Below, one piece after another: positions 43,248 to 52,650 of a stretch of 64,000 nt of DNA; within the stretch, counting starts at the first letter, position 1, and every line of letters starts with the position of its first letter. The notes below the pieces were generated by a model. That model was not told where the DNA came from. It saw nothing but the letters and a program-made list of their open reading frames with translations, and made no database searches. Source of the stretch: Intestinibacillus massiliensis (GTDB lineage Bacteria > Bacillota > Clostridia > Oscillospirales > Butyricicoccaceae); the NCBI GenBank assembly GCA_029267335.1, contig JAJUJC010000001.1:678337-742336 (forward strand). The letters run 5' to 3'. Made by a program: the position numbers and the translations under genes.

Positions 43248-44894
43248 ATGTCAAAGAAAATCGACGGGCTGTTGTTTCAGTCCATGGTCGTCGAGGGTGC
43301 GCTTGCCATCGGCGAAAAGAAAGAACAGGCCAACGAGCTTAACGTTTTCCCCGTGCCGGACGGCGACACCGGCACGAATATGTCGATGACGATGTCGAGC
43401 GCGATGGACGCTGCGCTCGCGCTGCGTGAGCCGACCCTCGCGCAGGCAGTCGACACCACCGCTTCGGCACTGCTGCGTGGCGCGCGCGGCAATTCCGGCG
43501 TCATCCTGTCGCTGCTGTTTCGCGGCATGGCAAAAAAGCTGCGCGAAAAGACCGACGCAGACGGACGCGATCTCGCGCTTGCGCTGCGCGAAGGCGTTGA
43601 GACCGCGTACAAGGCAGTCATGAAGCCCGCCGAAGGCACCATCCTGACGGTGTCGCGCGTATGCGCACAGGCGGCGCTCGAACAGTGTCAGGCAGATCCG
43701 ACTTCTTCGGTCGAGGACATCCTGACCGTAATCCTGACCCGCGGCAAGACTGCACTCGAGGAAACCATCTCGCAGAACCCCGTGCTCGCAAAAGCGGGCG
43801 TGGTCGACGCGGGCGGCTTCGGCTTCCTGACCATTTTCGAGGGCATGAACGACGCGTTTCTCGGCATCAATCGCGAGCGCACGGCATCCGCTGCGTCCAA
43901 GTCCTCCGCCGATTTTGCCGCGATCTCCGATGAGGACATCACCTTTACTTACTGCACCGAATTCATCGCTGAGCGCCGCGATAAATCCCGCTCTCCCGAG
44001 CGGCTGCGCGCCATCCTCAGTGAGATGGGCGACAGTCTGGTGGTGGTCGACGACGACGACATCGTTAAGGTGCATGTACACACCGATCAGCCCGACAAGG
44101 CGCTTGCCGAGGGCCTGAAGTTCGGCCCGCTGCTCACAGTCAAGATCGAAAACATGCGCGAGCAGCACACCGCAAAGGTCATCGAGGATACCGCGCCCTG
44201 TTCCGAGCCGGCGGAGCGCGTCATTGCCGAAGCGGAGAAGAAATTCGGCTTCGTTGCGGTCGCCGCGGGCGACGGTCTGCGTCATGTGTTCACCGATTTG
44301 GGCGTCGACCACGTTGTACAGGGCGGTCAGACGATGAACCCCTCGACGAACGACATTCTGCGCGCAATCGACGCGACGCCGTCCGAGATTGTCTATGTCC
44401 TGCCGAACAACAAGAACATCATCATGGCGGCGGAGCAGGCGGCACCTCTCTCCGACAAGACGGTCGTCGTTATCCCGACGAAGAACATCCCACAAGGCAT
44501 TTCTGCGATGCTTGTCTTTGACGACAGCGCGGAACAGGGCGCGAACACCACCGCGATGACCGCTGCGATCGCGGGAGTAACTGCGGGTCAGGTAACCTAT
44601 GCCGCGCGCGACTCGGAATTTGACGGTAAGAAGATCAAGCAGGGCGAATATATGTCGCTGTGCGAAGGCAAGCTGTGTGCAAGCAGCAAAAAGAGCGCGG
44701 ACGTCATCAAGAAGCTCGCGCGCGAAATGGTGCGGCAGGACAGTTCCTTTGCGACCATCATCTACGGCGAGGGCGTCACCGAAGAGGACGCAACTCGCGC
44801 CGAGGAACTGTTCCGCAAGGAAAACAAGGACCTCGAAATCACGGTCATCAACGGCGGACAGCCCGTCTATTACTACATCATCTCGGTCGAATAA
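43248..44894 (+). CDS. fakA: DAK2/DegV-type fatty acid kinase subunit FakA (YloV)
   Basis: A 548-residue protein. The N-terminal DhaL/DAK2 ATP-binding domain contains NELNVFPVPDGDTGTNMSMT with the Mg-binding Asp residues, and LLRGARGNSGVILSLLFRG. The C-terminal DegV-like region includes QGGQTMNPSTNDILRAI, YVLPNNKNIIMAAEQA and PTKNIPQGISAM. With a FakB lipid carrier it phosphorylates exogenous fatty acids for phospholipid synthesis. No fakB is in the window. It follows asp23 by 17 bases and is divergent from lexA-recG. Confidence 0.93.
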   Translation: MSKKIDGLLFQSMVVEGALAIGEKKEQANELNVFPVPDGDTGTNMSMTMSSAMDAALALREPTLAQAVDTTASALLRGARGNSGVILSLLFRGMAKKLREKTDADGRDLALALREGVETAYKAVMKPAEGTILTVSRVCAQAALEQCQADPTSSVEDILTVILTRGKTALEETISQNPVLAKAGVVDAGGFGFLTIFEGMNDAFLGINRERTASAASKSSADFAAISDEDITFTYCTEFIAERRDKSRSPERLRAILSEMGDSLVVVDDDDIVKVHVHTDQPDKALAEGLKFGPLLTVKIENMREQHTAKVIEDTAPCSEPAERVIAEAEKKFGFVAVAAGDGLRHVFTDLGVDHVVQGGQTMNPSTNDILRAIDATPSEIVYVLPNNKNIIMAAEQAAPLSDKTVVVIPTKNIPQGISAMLVFDDSAEQGANTTAMTAAIAGVTAGQVTYAARDSEFDGKKIKQGEYMSLCEGKLCASSKKSADVIKKLAREMVRQDSSFATIIYGEGVTEEDATRAEELFRKENKDLEITVINGGQPVYYYIISVE

Positions 44895-44901
44895 CAATGC
44901 A

Positions 44902-44928
44902 GCCTCCCCGCTCGCGGGGAGGCTTTTT
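44902..44928 (+). terminator. Terminator between fakA and pth
   Basis: Perfect 9-bp stem GCCTCCCCG (44902-44910) / CGGGGAGGC (44915-44923) plus TTTTT. The pth ribosome binding site AAGGAG starts immediately after the T-run at 44929. Confidence 0.88.
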
Positions 44929-44940
44929 AAGGAGAATACC

Positions 44941-45579
44941 ATGTCGGTTTTTGATATTTTTGCAAAGCTGGACGCGGAAAAATCCGCGCGTCCGGCGGCA
45001 GGACCGGTCGAATGGCTCATTGTCGGTCTGGGCAATCCGGGCGACAAATACGCCGGAACACGCCACAATGCGGGCTTTCGCGCACTTGACAGCTACTGCG
45101 CGCGCACCGGTCAGAAAATCGACCGTCTCAAGTTCAAGGCGCTCGCGGGCGAGGGCACGTTCGGCGGCGCGCGCGTGCTCTTTCTCAAGCCCCAGACCTT
45201 TATGAATCTGTCGGGCGAGGCAGTGCGCGAGGCGGCGGATTTTTACAAAATTCCCCCCGAGCGCGTGCTCGTGCTGTTCGACGATATTTCGCTCGATGTC
45301 GGCCGGCTGCGCGTGCGCGCAAAAGGCTCGGCAGGCGGGCAGAACGGCGTGAAGAACATCATTTATCAGCTGAATTCAGACGCGTTTCCGCGCGTTAAGA
45401 TCGGTGTGGGCGCAAAGCCCCATCCCGAATACGACCTCGCGGACTGGGTGCTCTCCCGCATGACCGACGCGGAGGAAAAGCTGTTCGTCCCCGCGCTCGA
45501 ACGTGCCATGCAGGCGGCAGAGGACATCGTGCGCCACGGTGCGGCGCACGCCGCGCAGACTTTCAACGGACAAGCATAA
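44941..45579 (+). CDS. pth: Peptidyl-tRNA hydrolase
   Basis: A 212-residue hydrolase recycling peptidyl-tRNA. Catalytic-site segments: WLIVGLGNPGDKYAGTRHNA with the catalytic His, LFLKPQTFMNLSGEAV, VLFDDISLDVGRLRVR, and GSAGGQNGVKNII. A 23-residue N-terminal extension (MSVFDIFAKLDAEKSARP...) precedes the usual start; the ATG at 44941 has AAGGAG 6 bases upstream, so the extension is real. It sits behind a strong terminator. Confidence 0.95.
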   Translation: MSVFDIFAKLDAEKSARPAAGPVEWLIVGLGNPGDKYAGTRHNAGFRALDSYCARTGQKIDRLKFKALAGEGTFGGARVLFLKPQTFMNLSGEAVREAADFYKIPPERVLVLFDDISLDVGRLRVRAKGSAGGQNGVKNIIYQLNSDAFPRVKIGVGAKPHPEYDLADWVLSRMTDAEEKLFVPALERAMQAAEDIVRHGAAHAAQTFNGQA

Positions 45580-45586
45580 CAAAAAA

Positions 45587-45622
45587 CCGCGCTCTTCCAT
45601 GAAACGAAGAGCGCGGTTTTTT
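45587..45622. terminator. Bidirectional terminator between pth and the EamA gene
   Basis: Perfect 11-bp stem CCGCGCTCTTC (45587-45597) / GAAGAGCGCGG (45606-45616), A6 before and T6 after. Confidence 0.93.
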
Positions 45623-46521
45623 CATGCGCGTTTTCTGCCGAGTGCGAGCACAAAAATGGTGGCAAGCACGCACGCGAAGCCCAACCAGTCGACCGGCTGA
45701 AACTGTGCGGCGAACAGCACCGAGGAAAACACGAGCGCGGAGACCGGCTCGACGCACGCGAGCAGGCTGCTCGTCGTCGGGCCGAGATAACGCACGCCCT
45801 GCAAAAAGGTGCAGAACGCGACGATCGTGCCGAACACCACGACTACGAGCAGCGCGAGCACAGCCCGACCGTCGAGCGTCACCGTATAGCGCCACGGCTG
45901 CAATCCGATCGACAGCAGCACGCCGCCGAACAGCATGCCCCAACAGATGATGATAGGCGTTTCAAAATGCGCCATCAGCTGCGCGGGCTGCAAGGTATAG
46001 ACCGCCTGACAACATGCGGACAGCAGCCCCGCGACAAGCGCCGCCCCCGAGATCGCGAGTGCGCCGAGATGCCCATGCGTCGCGAGCAGAAACGTGCCGA
46101 GCACGGACAGCGCTACGCCGAGCAGCTCCTGCGCACGCGGCGCGGTGCGGCTGCGCACGCACACAAAGCACAAAATGATGGACGGCCCTAAGTATTGCAG
46201 CACGGTCGCCGTGCCCGCGTTTGAGTGCTGAATCGCCACAAAATAGGTATACTGGCAACCCGCCATGCCAAACAGCCCAAACACGGCAAGCCGCAGCAGA
46301 TTGTGCCGCTGCCGGAGCGGCGTAAACACCTGCACGCCGATTTTCCGCAGCTCATACAGCAGCAGGAGCAGCCCCGCGCACAGCAAACGCACGGGCGTGA
46401 GCCACTGGGGCGCGAAGCCCTTATATTGGATCAAATATTGCGCGCAGGTGCCGGAAAGCCCCCATAGCGTACCGCCGAGCAGGGTCAGCGCCACGCCGCG
46501 CGCAAACTGTCGTTCTTGCAT
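45622..46521 (-). CDS. EamA-family (DMT superfamily) transporter
   Basis: A 299-residue membrane protein with ten predicted helices in two EamA repeats. Repeat 1 begins ARGVALTLLGGTLWGLSG; the second contains GTIVAFCTFLQGVRYLG and LACVEPVSALVFSSVLF, the typical EamA ending. Probably exports an amino acid or other metabolite; substrate unreadable. It begins at the base next to the mnmA stop, so it is the last gene of pgeF-SBP-mnmA-eamA. Confidence 0.92.
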   Translation of the reverse strand: MQERQFARGVALTLLGGTLWGLSGTCAQYLIQYKGFAPQWLTPVRLLCAGLLLLLYELRKIGVQVFTPLRQRHNLLRLAVFGLFGMAGCQYTYFVAIQHSNAGTATVLQYLGPSIILCFVCVRSRTAPRAQELLGVALSVLGTFLLATHGHLGALAISGAALVAGLLSACCQAVYTLQPAQLMAHFETPIIICWGMLFGGVLLSIGLQPWRYTVTLDGRAVLALLVVVVFGTIVAFCTFLQGVRYLGPTTSSLLACVEPVSALVFSSVLFAAQFQPVDWLGFACVLATIFVLALGRKRA

Positions 46522-47541
46522 TCAGTCGATAAACCCTCCGCCGATCACAATATCGCCGTCGTAAAAGACCGCCGCCTGCCCTGCCGCAGGCGCGCGCACC
46601 GGCGACTCGAACTGCACGCAGGCGCGGTCGCCGGTCGGCTCGACGCGCGCGCGCGTTTCATTTTTGGAATAGCGCACGCGCACCCCGCAGGAAAACGGGC
46701 CGTCCTGTGCGTATTCGGGCGCGCACCAGTTGACGCGCGACACCGTGATTGTGTCACGGTACACATCGTCCAGACCGAGCACGACGCGGTTGTGCGCGGT
46801 GTCGAGCGCATGCACGAACAGCCGCCCCTCCGCAGCGACACCCAAACCGCGCCGCTGCCCGACGGTATAACGGTGGATGCCGCCGTGACGGCCGAGCACG
46901 TTGCCCGCTTCATCGACAAAATCGCCCGCAGGCAGCGCAGCACCCCGTTTTTCCAGCCATCCCGCGACGTCGCCGTCCGGAATGAAACACACATCCATGC
47001 TGTCCGGACGATCTGCGACCGGAACAGCGCGCTCACGCGCTTCCGCGCGCACCTCGTCCTTGTTTTCCGCTTCTCCGAGCGGAAAAATGCAGCGCGCGAT
47101 GATCTCACGCGGCAGACGGCACAGCATATAGCTCTGATCCTTGGGCGATTTCGCGCGCAGCAGCAGCGCACGCCCCTCGGCATCCCATCCCGTGCGCGCA
47201 TAGTGTCCGGTGGCGACAAACGCCGCGCCGATCTCGTCGGCATAGTCGACAAGCGCCTTGAACTTGACCGTCGGATTGCACACCACGCACGGATTGGGCG
47301 TGCGCCCGCTGCGGTATTCCTGCGCAAAATACGCACATACCTCGTGTTCCAGTTCCGGTGCACGGTGCGCAATGTGCAGCGGGATGCCCAGGCTGTCCGC
47401 GACCGCGCGCGCTTCGTCCTCCCCGCCCAGTCCCATTTCAAGAAACAGTCCGTGCACGATCAGCCCGCGCTCGCGCAGACGCGCCGCTGCGACCGCAGAA
47501 TCCACCCCGCCCGACAGTCCTAAAACTACCTTATATTCCAC
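46522..47541 (-). CDS. mnmA: tRNA-specific 2-thiouridylase MnmA
   Basis: A 339-residue enzyme adding sulfur to U34 of Lys, Glu and Gln tRNAs. PP-loop LGLSGGVDSAVAAARL, the Cys88/Cys185 pair (NPCVVCNPTVKF and MDVCFIPDG), GHYAR, KDQSYML and the C-terminal GQAAVFYDGDIVIGGG. Start is GTG at 47541 after GGAAGGTGGGG and overlaps nothing: the upstream gene's TAA ends one base earlier. Somewhat shorter than E. coli MnmA (368). Confidence 0.95.
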   Translation of the reverse strand: MEYKVVLGLSGGVDSAVAAARLRERGLIVHGLFLEMGLGGEDEARAVADSLGIPLHIAHRAPELEHEVCAYFAQEYRSGRTPNPCVVCNPTVKFKALVDYADEIGAAFVATGHYARTGWDAEGRALLLRAKSPKDQSYMLCRLPREIIARCIFPLGEAENKDEVRAEARERAVPVADRPDSMDVCFIPDGDVAGWLEKRGAALPAGDFVDEAGNVLGRHGGIHRYTVGQRRGLGVAAEGRLFVHALDTAHNRVVLGLDDVYRDTITVSRVNWCAPEYAQDGPFSCGVRVRYSKNETRARVEPTGDRACVQFESPVRAPAAGQAAVFYDGDIVIGGGFID

Positions 47542-47542
47542 A

Positions 47543-49129
47543 TTACCCCACCTTCCAATCTTTTATTCCGTAGAACATGTCAAACGGCGCAGGTGCATAC
47601 CCCTTGATAAGTGCGCTGCGTGTGATGACCTGCCCGCGCGTGAACGCGATCGGTATGATCGGCATCGCGATGAGCAGATGACTGTACAGCGCAGTCTGCG
47701 CCGCTTGCAGGCTGTCACCCGTCGCCGCGCGCTCCTGCGTGAGCAGCGAGTCGGTCACAGCGCTCGCATAGCCGCTCAGGTTGAGTGCGCCGCCCTGCGC
47801 AATCAGCGGACGCAGGTCAAAATCCGCCGTCAAAATCGTCTCGCCGTAGTACAGGTCGTACTCGCCTTTGCGGATTCGGTTCTGATACTCGTCAAACGGG
47901 ACGGATTCCATGGTCGCGCGAATGCCGATCTGCTGCAAGTCCGAAATGATCTGCTGCACGACCGCAATTTTAAAGGTGTTTTCTGCGTTCACCAGAATAA
48001 CCGGCTGCAGCGGGCTGCGTGTGGCGTTTTCGGTCGGTGCTTCGAGCACGCCGTCGCCGTTCGTGTCCTTGATGCCGGTCGCCGCGAGCAGCGCGAGCGC
48101 CTTATCGTCGTTCTGCGTGAGCGAGTAGGACAGCTTATCGTTCGCTGCGGGCTGCGGGTTGACCGGCAGCACGGCCGGATCCGCAAAGCTTTGCAGTTGG
48201 GTCGAGCACAGGCGATCGCGGTCGAGCGCGTAGGAGATCGCCTGCCTCACCGCGCCGATGTGATAGGGTGCACGCCCGTAATTGACACCCAGATAGTGCA
48301 GGTCGGTCGTGCGCGTCTGGTAGACCTCCGCCGCGCCCTTGAAAGTTGCCGGCGTTGCGCTGATGCGATCGGCGCGCGTCATGGAGATGTCGCCGGTCTC
48401 AAAACTCGTGACGACCGCGTCTGCGCGCGTCGTGCTGATAAGGTCGATCTTGGGGAACACGGTCAACGCGCCCTCGCGCCAGCTCGCAAATGGCACAAGC
48501 CATCGGATTGAGCCGTCCGACTGCGGCTGATAGGGTCCGGTGCCGTCGGCAAAAACGTCGCCCTCCGTGCCCTGCCGGAACACCGGCACATCAAGCAAAC
48601 GCAGCAGCGAGGTGTTTGGACTTTTGAGCTTGATGTGCACGGTGCGGTCGTCGCTCGCGGAAACCGACTGCACCTGCTGCAAGCGGTTGTAATACGGTGA
48701 CGCGCTGTTTTTCATCGCGGTCTGATAGGAATAGACAACGTCGGACGCGCGCAGCGCATTGCCCGACCAGAACTTTACGCCCTGCTTGAGCGTGAACATC
48801 CAGTTGACGCCGTCGCCCGAGTAGCTTTCGCACAGCATGGGCTGCGGTGTGAAGCTGCCGTCGAGCACGAACAGCCCCTCGTACAGCGCTTCACACAAAA
48901 TACGGTTGATGCGCGACACGCTGAGCACGGGATTGACCTTTTCGTTCGCGTAGTATGCCAGGCCGAAGGTGGCTTTGCTCTGGGGCGCATCCTGTGCACC
49001 GGTCTGCGCAGGCTGCTGCACCGCCTGCTCGTCCCCCGTGGTCTGTCCCTGTGTCAGCGGCGTGCAGCCGCTCAAAAACAGCGTGCCCGCAGCGCAGACC
49101 GCGACCACCCGTTTGTAAAATTGCTTCAT
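47543..49129 (-). CDS. Oligopeptide/dipeptide-type ABC solute-binding lipoprotein
   Basis: A 528-residue SBP family 5 protein. Signal peptide MKQFYKRVVAVCAAGTLFLS with lipobox LSGC; then LALV-type ILCEALYEGLFVLDG, the family signature in FTLKQGVKFWSGNALRASDV, LGVNYGRAPYHIGAVRQAIS and YALDRDRL. It would bind peptides outside the membrane. No permease or ATPase is adjacent, which is unusual. It sits between pgeF (29-base gap) and mnmA (one base). Confidence 0.92.
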   Translation of the reverse strand: MKQFYKRVVAVCAAGTLFLSGCTPLTQGQTTGDEQAVQQPAQTGAQDAPQSKATFGLAYYANEKVNPVLSVSRINRILCEALYEGLFVLDGSFTPQPMLCESYSGDGVNWMFTLKQGVKFWSGNALRASDVVYSYQTAMKNSASPYYNRLQQVQSVSASDDRTVHIKLKSPNTSLLRLLDVPVFRQGTEGDVFADGTGPYQPQSDGSIRWLVPFASWREGALTVFPKIDLISTTRADAVVTSFETGDISMTRADRISATPATFKGAAEVYQTRTTDLHYLGVNYGRAPYHIGAVRQAISYALDRDRLCSTQLQSFADPAVLPVNPQPAANDKLSYSLTQNDDKALALLAATGIKDTNGDGVLEAPTENATRSPLQPVILVNAENTFKIAVVQQIISDLQQIGIRATMESVPFDEYQNRIRKGEYDLYYGETILTADFDLRPLIAQGGALNLSGYASAVTDSLLTQERAATGDSLQAAQTALYSHLLIAMPIIPIAFTRGQVITRSALIKGYAPAPFDMFYGIKDWKVG

Positions 49130-49158
49130 GGTAGTTCCTTTCTGTGCATGCCGCACGT

Positions 49159-49962
49159 TTACAGGCAGAGAATGCCCGCCTGCACACCGCGTTTGCCGTG
49201 GGTCGCGCGGTGCGACCAGAATTCCTCGCTGTGACACATCGTGCACAGATCGCTGTCCACGATATTTTCCTGCGCCAAACCTGCCTGTGCGAGCAGCATG
49301 CCGTTGATGCCTTGCAGATCGACGTGGAATTTTTCGCCGCGCGTTTGAACGAACGGGCGCACGCATGCGCCGAGCTGCGTCTCCATTGCATCGGGGACAT
49401 CCGCGTCGGTCTCAAAGCACTCCTGCCGAATGGACGGCCCCATGACCGCGATCAGGCTGTCGCGCTTTGTACCGAGCGCGCTCGCCATCGTGTCCACCGT
49501 CTTGCCGAGCAGCCCCATTGCCGTACCTCGCCAACCCGTGTGGCACACGCCTGCGGTGTGCGTAATCGGATCGTACAGCAGCGTGACCACACAGTCGGCA
49601 TAAAACCCCGCAAGGGGCACATTCGGCAGCGCGGTGACGATCGCGTCGGAATCCCATGCCATCGGGCGGTGCAGCCCCATGCCGACCGTGTCCTCGGTGA
49701 CGACCGACACCTCGTCGCGATGCACCTGATGCGTGAGCGTAACACGCGAAAACGGCATGCCGAGCGCATCCGTCAGAATATGATAGTTGCGCGTGACGTT
49801 TTCCGGCGCATCGCCCCGCCCCCAACCGAGGTTCAGGCTTGCGCAGTCGCCGCTTGACACGCCGCCGCTTTTGGTTGTGAATGCGTGTCGCACGCCCGCC
49901 AGACGCGCGCAGGTATAATATACAAGGTCGCCGCGCTGTTCGCGGCGCATACTTTGTTCCAT
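49159..49962 (-). CDS. pgeF: Peptidoglycan editing factor PgeF (YfiH/DUF152 laccase-fold)
   Basis: A 267-residue multicopper-oxidase-fold protein with the zinc ligands in LTHQVHRDE, FYADCVVTLLYD and VCHTGWRGTA, plus MGPSIRQECFE. Members remove mis-incorporated serine from peptidoglycan precursors and some act on purine nucleosides. ATG 49962 has GGAGG 8 bases upstream, preferred over the longer frame. First gene of the operon ending with eamA. Confidence 0.93.
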   Translation of the reverse strand: MEQSMRREQRGDLVYYTCARLAGVRHAFTTKSGGVSSGDCASLNLGWGRGDAPENVTRNYHILTDALGMPFSRVTLTHQVHRDEVSVVTEDTVGMGLHRPMAWDSDAIVTALPNVPLAGFYADCVVTLLYDPITHTAGVCHTGWRGTAMGLLGKTVDTMASALGTKRDSLIAVMGPSIRQECFETDADVPDAMETQLGACVRPFVQTRGEKFHVDLQGINGMLLAQAGLAQENIVDSDLCTMCHSEEFWSHRATHGKRGVQAGILCL

Positions 49963-50012
49963 GATCGTAACCTCCCGCGGCATATCCGCCGCCCGTTTCC
50001 GGTATCTGTTTT

Positions 50013-50042
50013 ATTATACAATATCCTGTCCGCGCGAAACAA
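50013..50042 (-). promoter_or_regulatory. Promoter of the pgeF operon
   Basis: TTGTTT (50042-50037), 18-base spacer, TATAAT (50018-50013), about 50 bases before pgeF. Confidence 0.65.
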
Positions 50043-50105
50043 CCGCAACCACACTTTTTCACTTGGTCAAGCTGTGAATTTTCCCGGTTGACAGGCGGGT
50101 TTTCC

Positions 50106-50134
50106 TTGACAGAAGTCACAAAAGGCTTTAATAT
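50106..50134 (+). promoter_or_regulatory. rny promoter
   Basis: TTGACA (50106-50111), 17-base spacer, TAATAT (50129-50134). The leader to the rny ATG is about 110 bases and GC-rich in its first half; I recognise no riboswitch class in it. Confidence 0.82.
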
Positions 50135-50251
50135 TATTACAGGATTGTCCCGGCGGGGAGTCAGTAACTTCGCACGAAACCGCTTGGCAATCACGGGGGT
50201 AACTTATTAGTTTTCAACAATTTTTTCAAACAGGAGGTGTTTCACAGCGTA

Positions 50252-51796
50252 ATGAAGGACATTATCATTCCCATTGTTGCTATTGTCGTCGGTGTAATCG
50301 TTGGCACGGTCATCGGCTTTCTTTATAGAAAAAACGTCGCAGAAAAAGAAATCGGCAGTGCTGAGCAAGAAGCAACCCGCATCATCAACGATGCCATCAG
50401 AGCAGGCGAGACCAAGAAGCGCGAAGCGATCGTCGAAGCCAAAGACGAGATCTACAAGGAGCGCACCGAAGCTGAACGCGAGATCAAGGAGCGTCGCAAC
50501 GAGACGCAGAAGCTCGAACGCCGTCTGACCCAGAAGGAAGAAACGCTGGACAAAAAAACCGACGCCGTGGAACAAAAAAGCGCAGAGCTTGACCGCCGCA
50601 TGGAAAAAGTCCGCAAAACACAGGAAGAGTGCGAGGACATCCGTGCGCAGCAGCTTTCCGAGCTTGAGCGCATTTCCGGCTTCTCGCGCGATGAAGCCAA
50701 GCAGTACCTCGTCGACACCATCGAGCGCGAGGCACAGCACGACGCCGCCGTCAAGCTGCGCGACATTCAGCAGCGTACCAAGGACGAAGCGGAAACCACC
50801 GCGCGCGAGATTATCTCGACCGCGATCCAGCGCTGCGCTGCCGATCATGTCGCGGAAGCGACCGTGTCGGTCGTACCGCTGCCCAACGACGAAATGAAGG
50901 GCCGCATCATCGGTCGTGAAGGCCGTAATATCCGCACCCTCGAGACCCTGACCGGCGTCGATCTCATCATCGATGACACGCCGGAGGCAATCACCCTGTC
51001 CTCGTTCGATCCGGTACGCCGCGAAGTTGCACGCATGACGCTGGAAAAGCTCATCACCGACGGCCGTATCCATCCGGCACGCATCGAGGAAATGGTAGAA
51101 AAGTCCCGCCGCGAGATCGAACAGATCATGAAGGCGGAGGGCGAACGCGCGACCTTCGAGGTCGGCATCCACAACCTGCACCCCGAACTGGTCAAACTGC
51201 TCGGTCGCCTGCGCTATCGCACAAGTTACGGACAGAACGTGCTCAAGCACTCGATCGAGGTCGCGCATGTCGCGGGACTCATGGCCGCTGAGCTGGGCGT
51301 CGACCCCATGCCCGCAAAGCGCGCCGGTCTGCTGCATGACATCGGCAAGGCAGTCGACCATGAGGTCGAGGGCAGCCACGTCACCATCGGCATCGACCTG
51401 TGCAAACGCTACAAGGAACAGCCCCAGATCATCCACGCGGTCGCAGCGCACCACGGCGACGTTGAGCCGGAAAGCATTGCCGCTTGCCTCGTGCAGGCAG
51501 CCGATGCCATCTCCGCTGCACGTCCGGGCGCACGCCGCGAGAATCTCGAGAACTATATCAAGCGTCTGGAACGCCTGGAAGAGATCGCAAACACGACCAC
51601 GGGCGTTGCAAGCTCTTATGCCATTCAGGCAGGCCGCGAGATCCGCATCATCGTCAAGCCCGAGCAGGTCTCGGACGACGCGATGGTCATTCTGGGTCGC
51701 GACATTGCCAAGCATATCGAGGACGAACTGGATTATCCCGGTCAGATCAAGATCAATATGATCCGCGAGACCCGCGTCATCGACTACGCAAAGTAA
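50252..51796 (+). CDS. rny: Ribonuclease Y
   Basis: A 514-residue membrane-anchored endoribonuclease starting mRNA decay. N-terminal helix ([20 protein letters not shown]), a long charged coiled coil (about 30-190), a KH domain ([17 protein letters not shown]), and an HD domain with [13 protein letters not shown] and the metal motif [12 protein letters not shown]. The ATG at 50252 gives the canonical start; AGGAGG is 14 bases upstream, and the GTG at 50237 overlaps that SD, so spacing is longer than usual. Confidence 0.96.
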   Translation: MKDIIIPIVAIVVGVIVGTVIGFLYRKNVAEKEIGSAEQEATRIINDAIRAGETKKREAIVEAKDEIYKERTEAEREIKERRNETQKLERRLTQKEETLDKKTDAVEQKSAELDRRMEKVRKTQEECEDIRAQQLSELERISGFSRDEAKQYLVDTIEREAQHDAAVKLRDIQQRTKDEAETTAREIISTAIQRCAADHVAEATVSVVPLPNDEMKGRIIGREGRNIRTLETLTGVDLIIDDTPEAITLSSFDPVRREVARMTLEKLITDGRIHPARIEEMVEKSRREIEQIMKAEGERATFEVGIHNLHPELVKLLGRLRYRTSYGQNVLKHSIEVAHVAGLMAAELGVDPMPAKRAGLLHDIGKAVDHEVEGSHVTIGIDLCKRYKEQPQIIHAVAAHHGDVEPESIAACLVQAADAISAARPGARRENLENYIKRLERLEEIANTTTGVASSYAIQAGREIRIIVKPEQVSDDAMVILGRDIAKHIEDELDYPGQIKINMIRETRVIDYAK

Positions 51797-51804
51797 ACAA
51801 AAAA

Positions 51805-51833
51805 GCACCGATCCATGTGATCGGTGCTTTTTT
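51805..51833. terminator. Bidirectional terminator between rny and ogg
   Basis: Perfect 9-bp stem GCACCGATC (51805-51813) / GATCGGTGC (51819-51827), with A6 before and T6 after. Confidence 0.92.
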
Positions 51834-51837
51834 ATGC

Positions 51838-52647
51838 TTACAGATCCGCGTAAAACATGTACTGCTGCAAGATGCCCAGACAGCCGCGATACCGTTCGAG
51901 CGGAAAGCCCTGCGGGTAGTGCGCGGCAAGCACCTTACGGATGTGCGTATCGACCGGAAAACGGTCGATACGATGCAGCCCGAACAGCGCGATGCAATCG
52001 GCGACCTTGGGACCGATGCCGTACAGCCCGCGCAGCAGCGCGACCGCCTCCTCATCCCCTGCCGCGTCGAGCGCGCGTCGAAGCGCGGGCAAGCCCTGTC
52101 CGCGCAGCTCGCGCGCAAGCGCTTCCAGATACTTCGCGCGGTAGCCCAGGCCGAGTGCGGCAAAATCCGCGGCGGTCGCATCCGCAAGTGCATCGGGTGT
52201 AGGAAAGGTGTGATAGGAATGCACGCCGTCCCGCCCCACGCGCTGCTCGCCATAGTGCGTACACAGCCCCGCCACGCTTGCGCGGATGCGGGAAATGTTG
52301 TTGTTCTGGGAGATGAGAAAGCTGACCATGACCTCCCACAGATCCTGCCGCAGCACACGCACACCGTGTCCGAAGTCCGCCGCGCCGCACAAATAAGCAT
52401 CTTCCGGGTCGATGCACGCGCGGATCGCGGCATAGTCGGTGTCAAGGTCAAAATAGGTGCGCCAGATCGCTTCAAATTCGGCTTCGTCGCAGTCGAGCGT
52501 GAACCGGTCTCCCTGTTGGGTCAAAGTGAGATATCGTCCGAACGCGGCGACACCCCAACGTCCTTTCTCCAGTGCGTTCCAAGTAAAGCTTTGTCCTGAC
52601 CCCGCAAGCTGCGCAAGGTCCATGTTTGCAATTTGCAGTTCCATCAT
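51838..52647 (-). CDS. ogg: 8-oxoguanine DNA glycosylase, OGG1 type
   Basis: A 269-residue HhH-GPD glycosylase/AP lyase. N-terminal OGG_N domain with QSFTWNALEKGRWGVAA, then LWEVMVSFLISQNNNISRI, the hairpin LYGIGPKVADCIALFG with the catalytic Lys and RFPVDTHIRK with the catalytic Asp. No 4Fe-4S cysteines, separating it from MutY/Nth. Removes oxidised guanine. Starts 3 bases after the SMC-like ATPase stop, so the two repair genes are co-transcribed. Confidence 0.94.
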   Translation of the reverse strand: MMELQIANMDLAQLAGSGQSFTWNALEKGRWGVAAFGRYLTLTQQGDRFTLDCDEAEFEAIWRTYFDLDTDYAAIRACIDPEDAYLCGAADFGHGVRVLRQDLWEVMVSFLISQNNNISRIRASVAGLCTHYGEQRVGRDGVHSYHTFPTPDALADATAADFAALGLGYRAKYLEALARELRGQGLPALRRALDAAGDEEAVALLRGLYGIGPKVADCIALFGLHRIDRFPVDTHIRKVLAAHYPQGFPLERYRGCLGILQQYMFYADL

Positions 52648-52650
52648 AGA

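Noticed and set aside
43251..45068. 605-codon minus-strand frame opposite fakA
   Set aside because: Antisense shadow; fakA has strong DAK motifs and a good ribosome binding site.
50140..50251. Possible riboswitch in the rny leader
   Set aside because: No pattern of a known riboswitch class could be recognised by eye.
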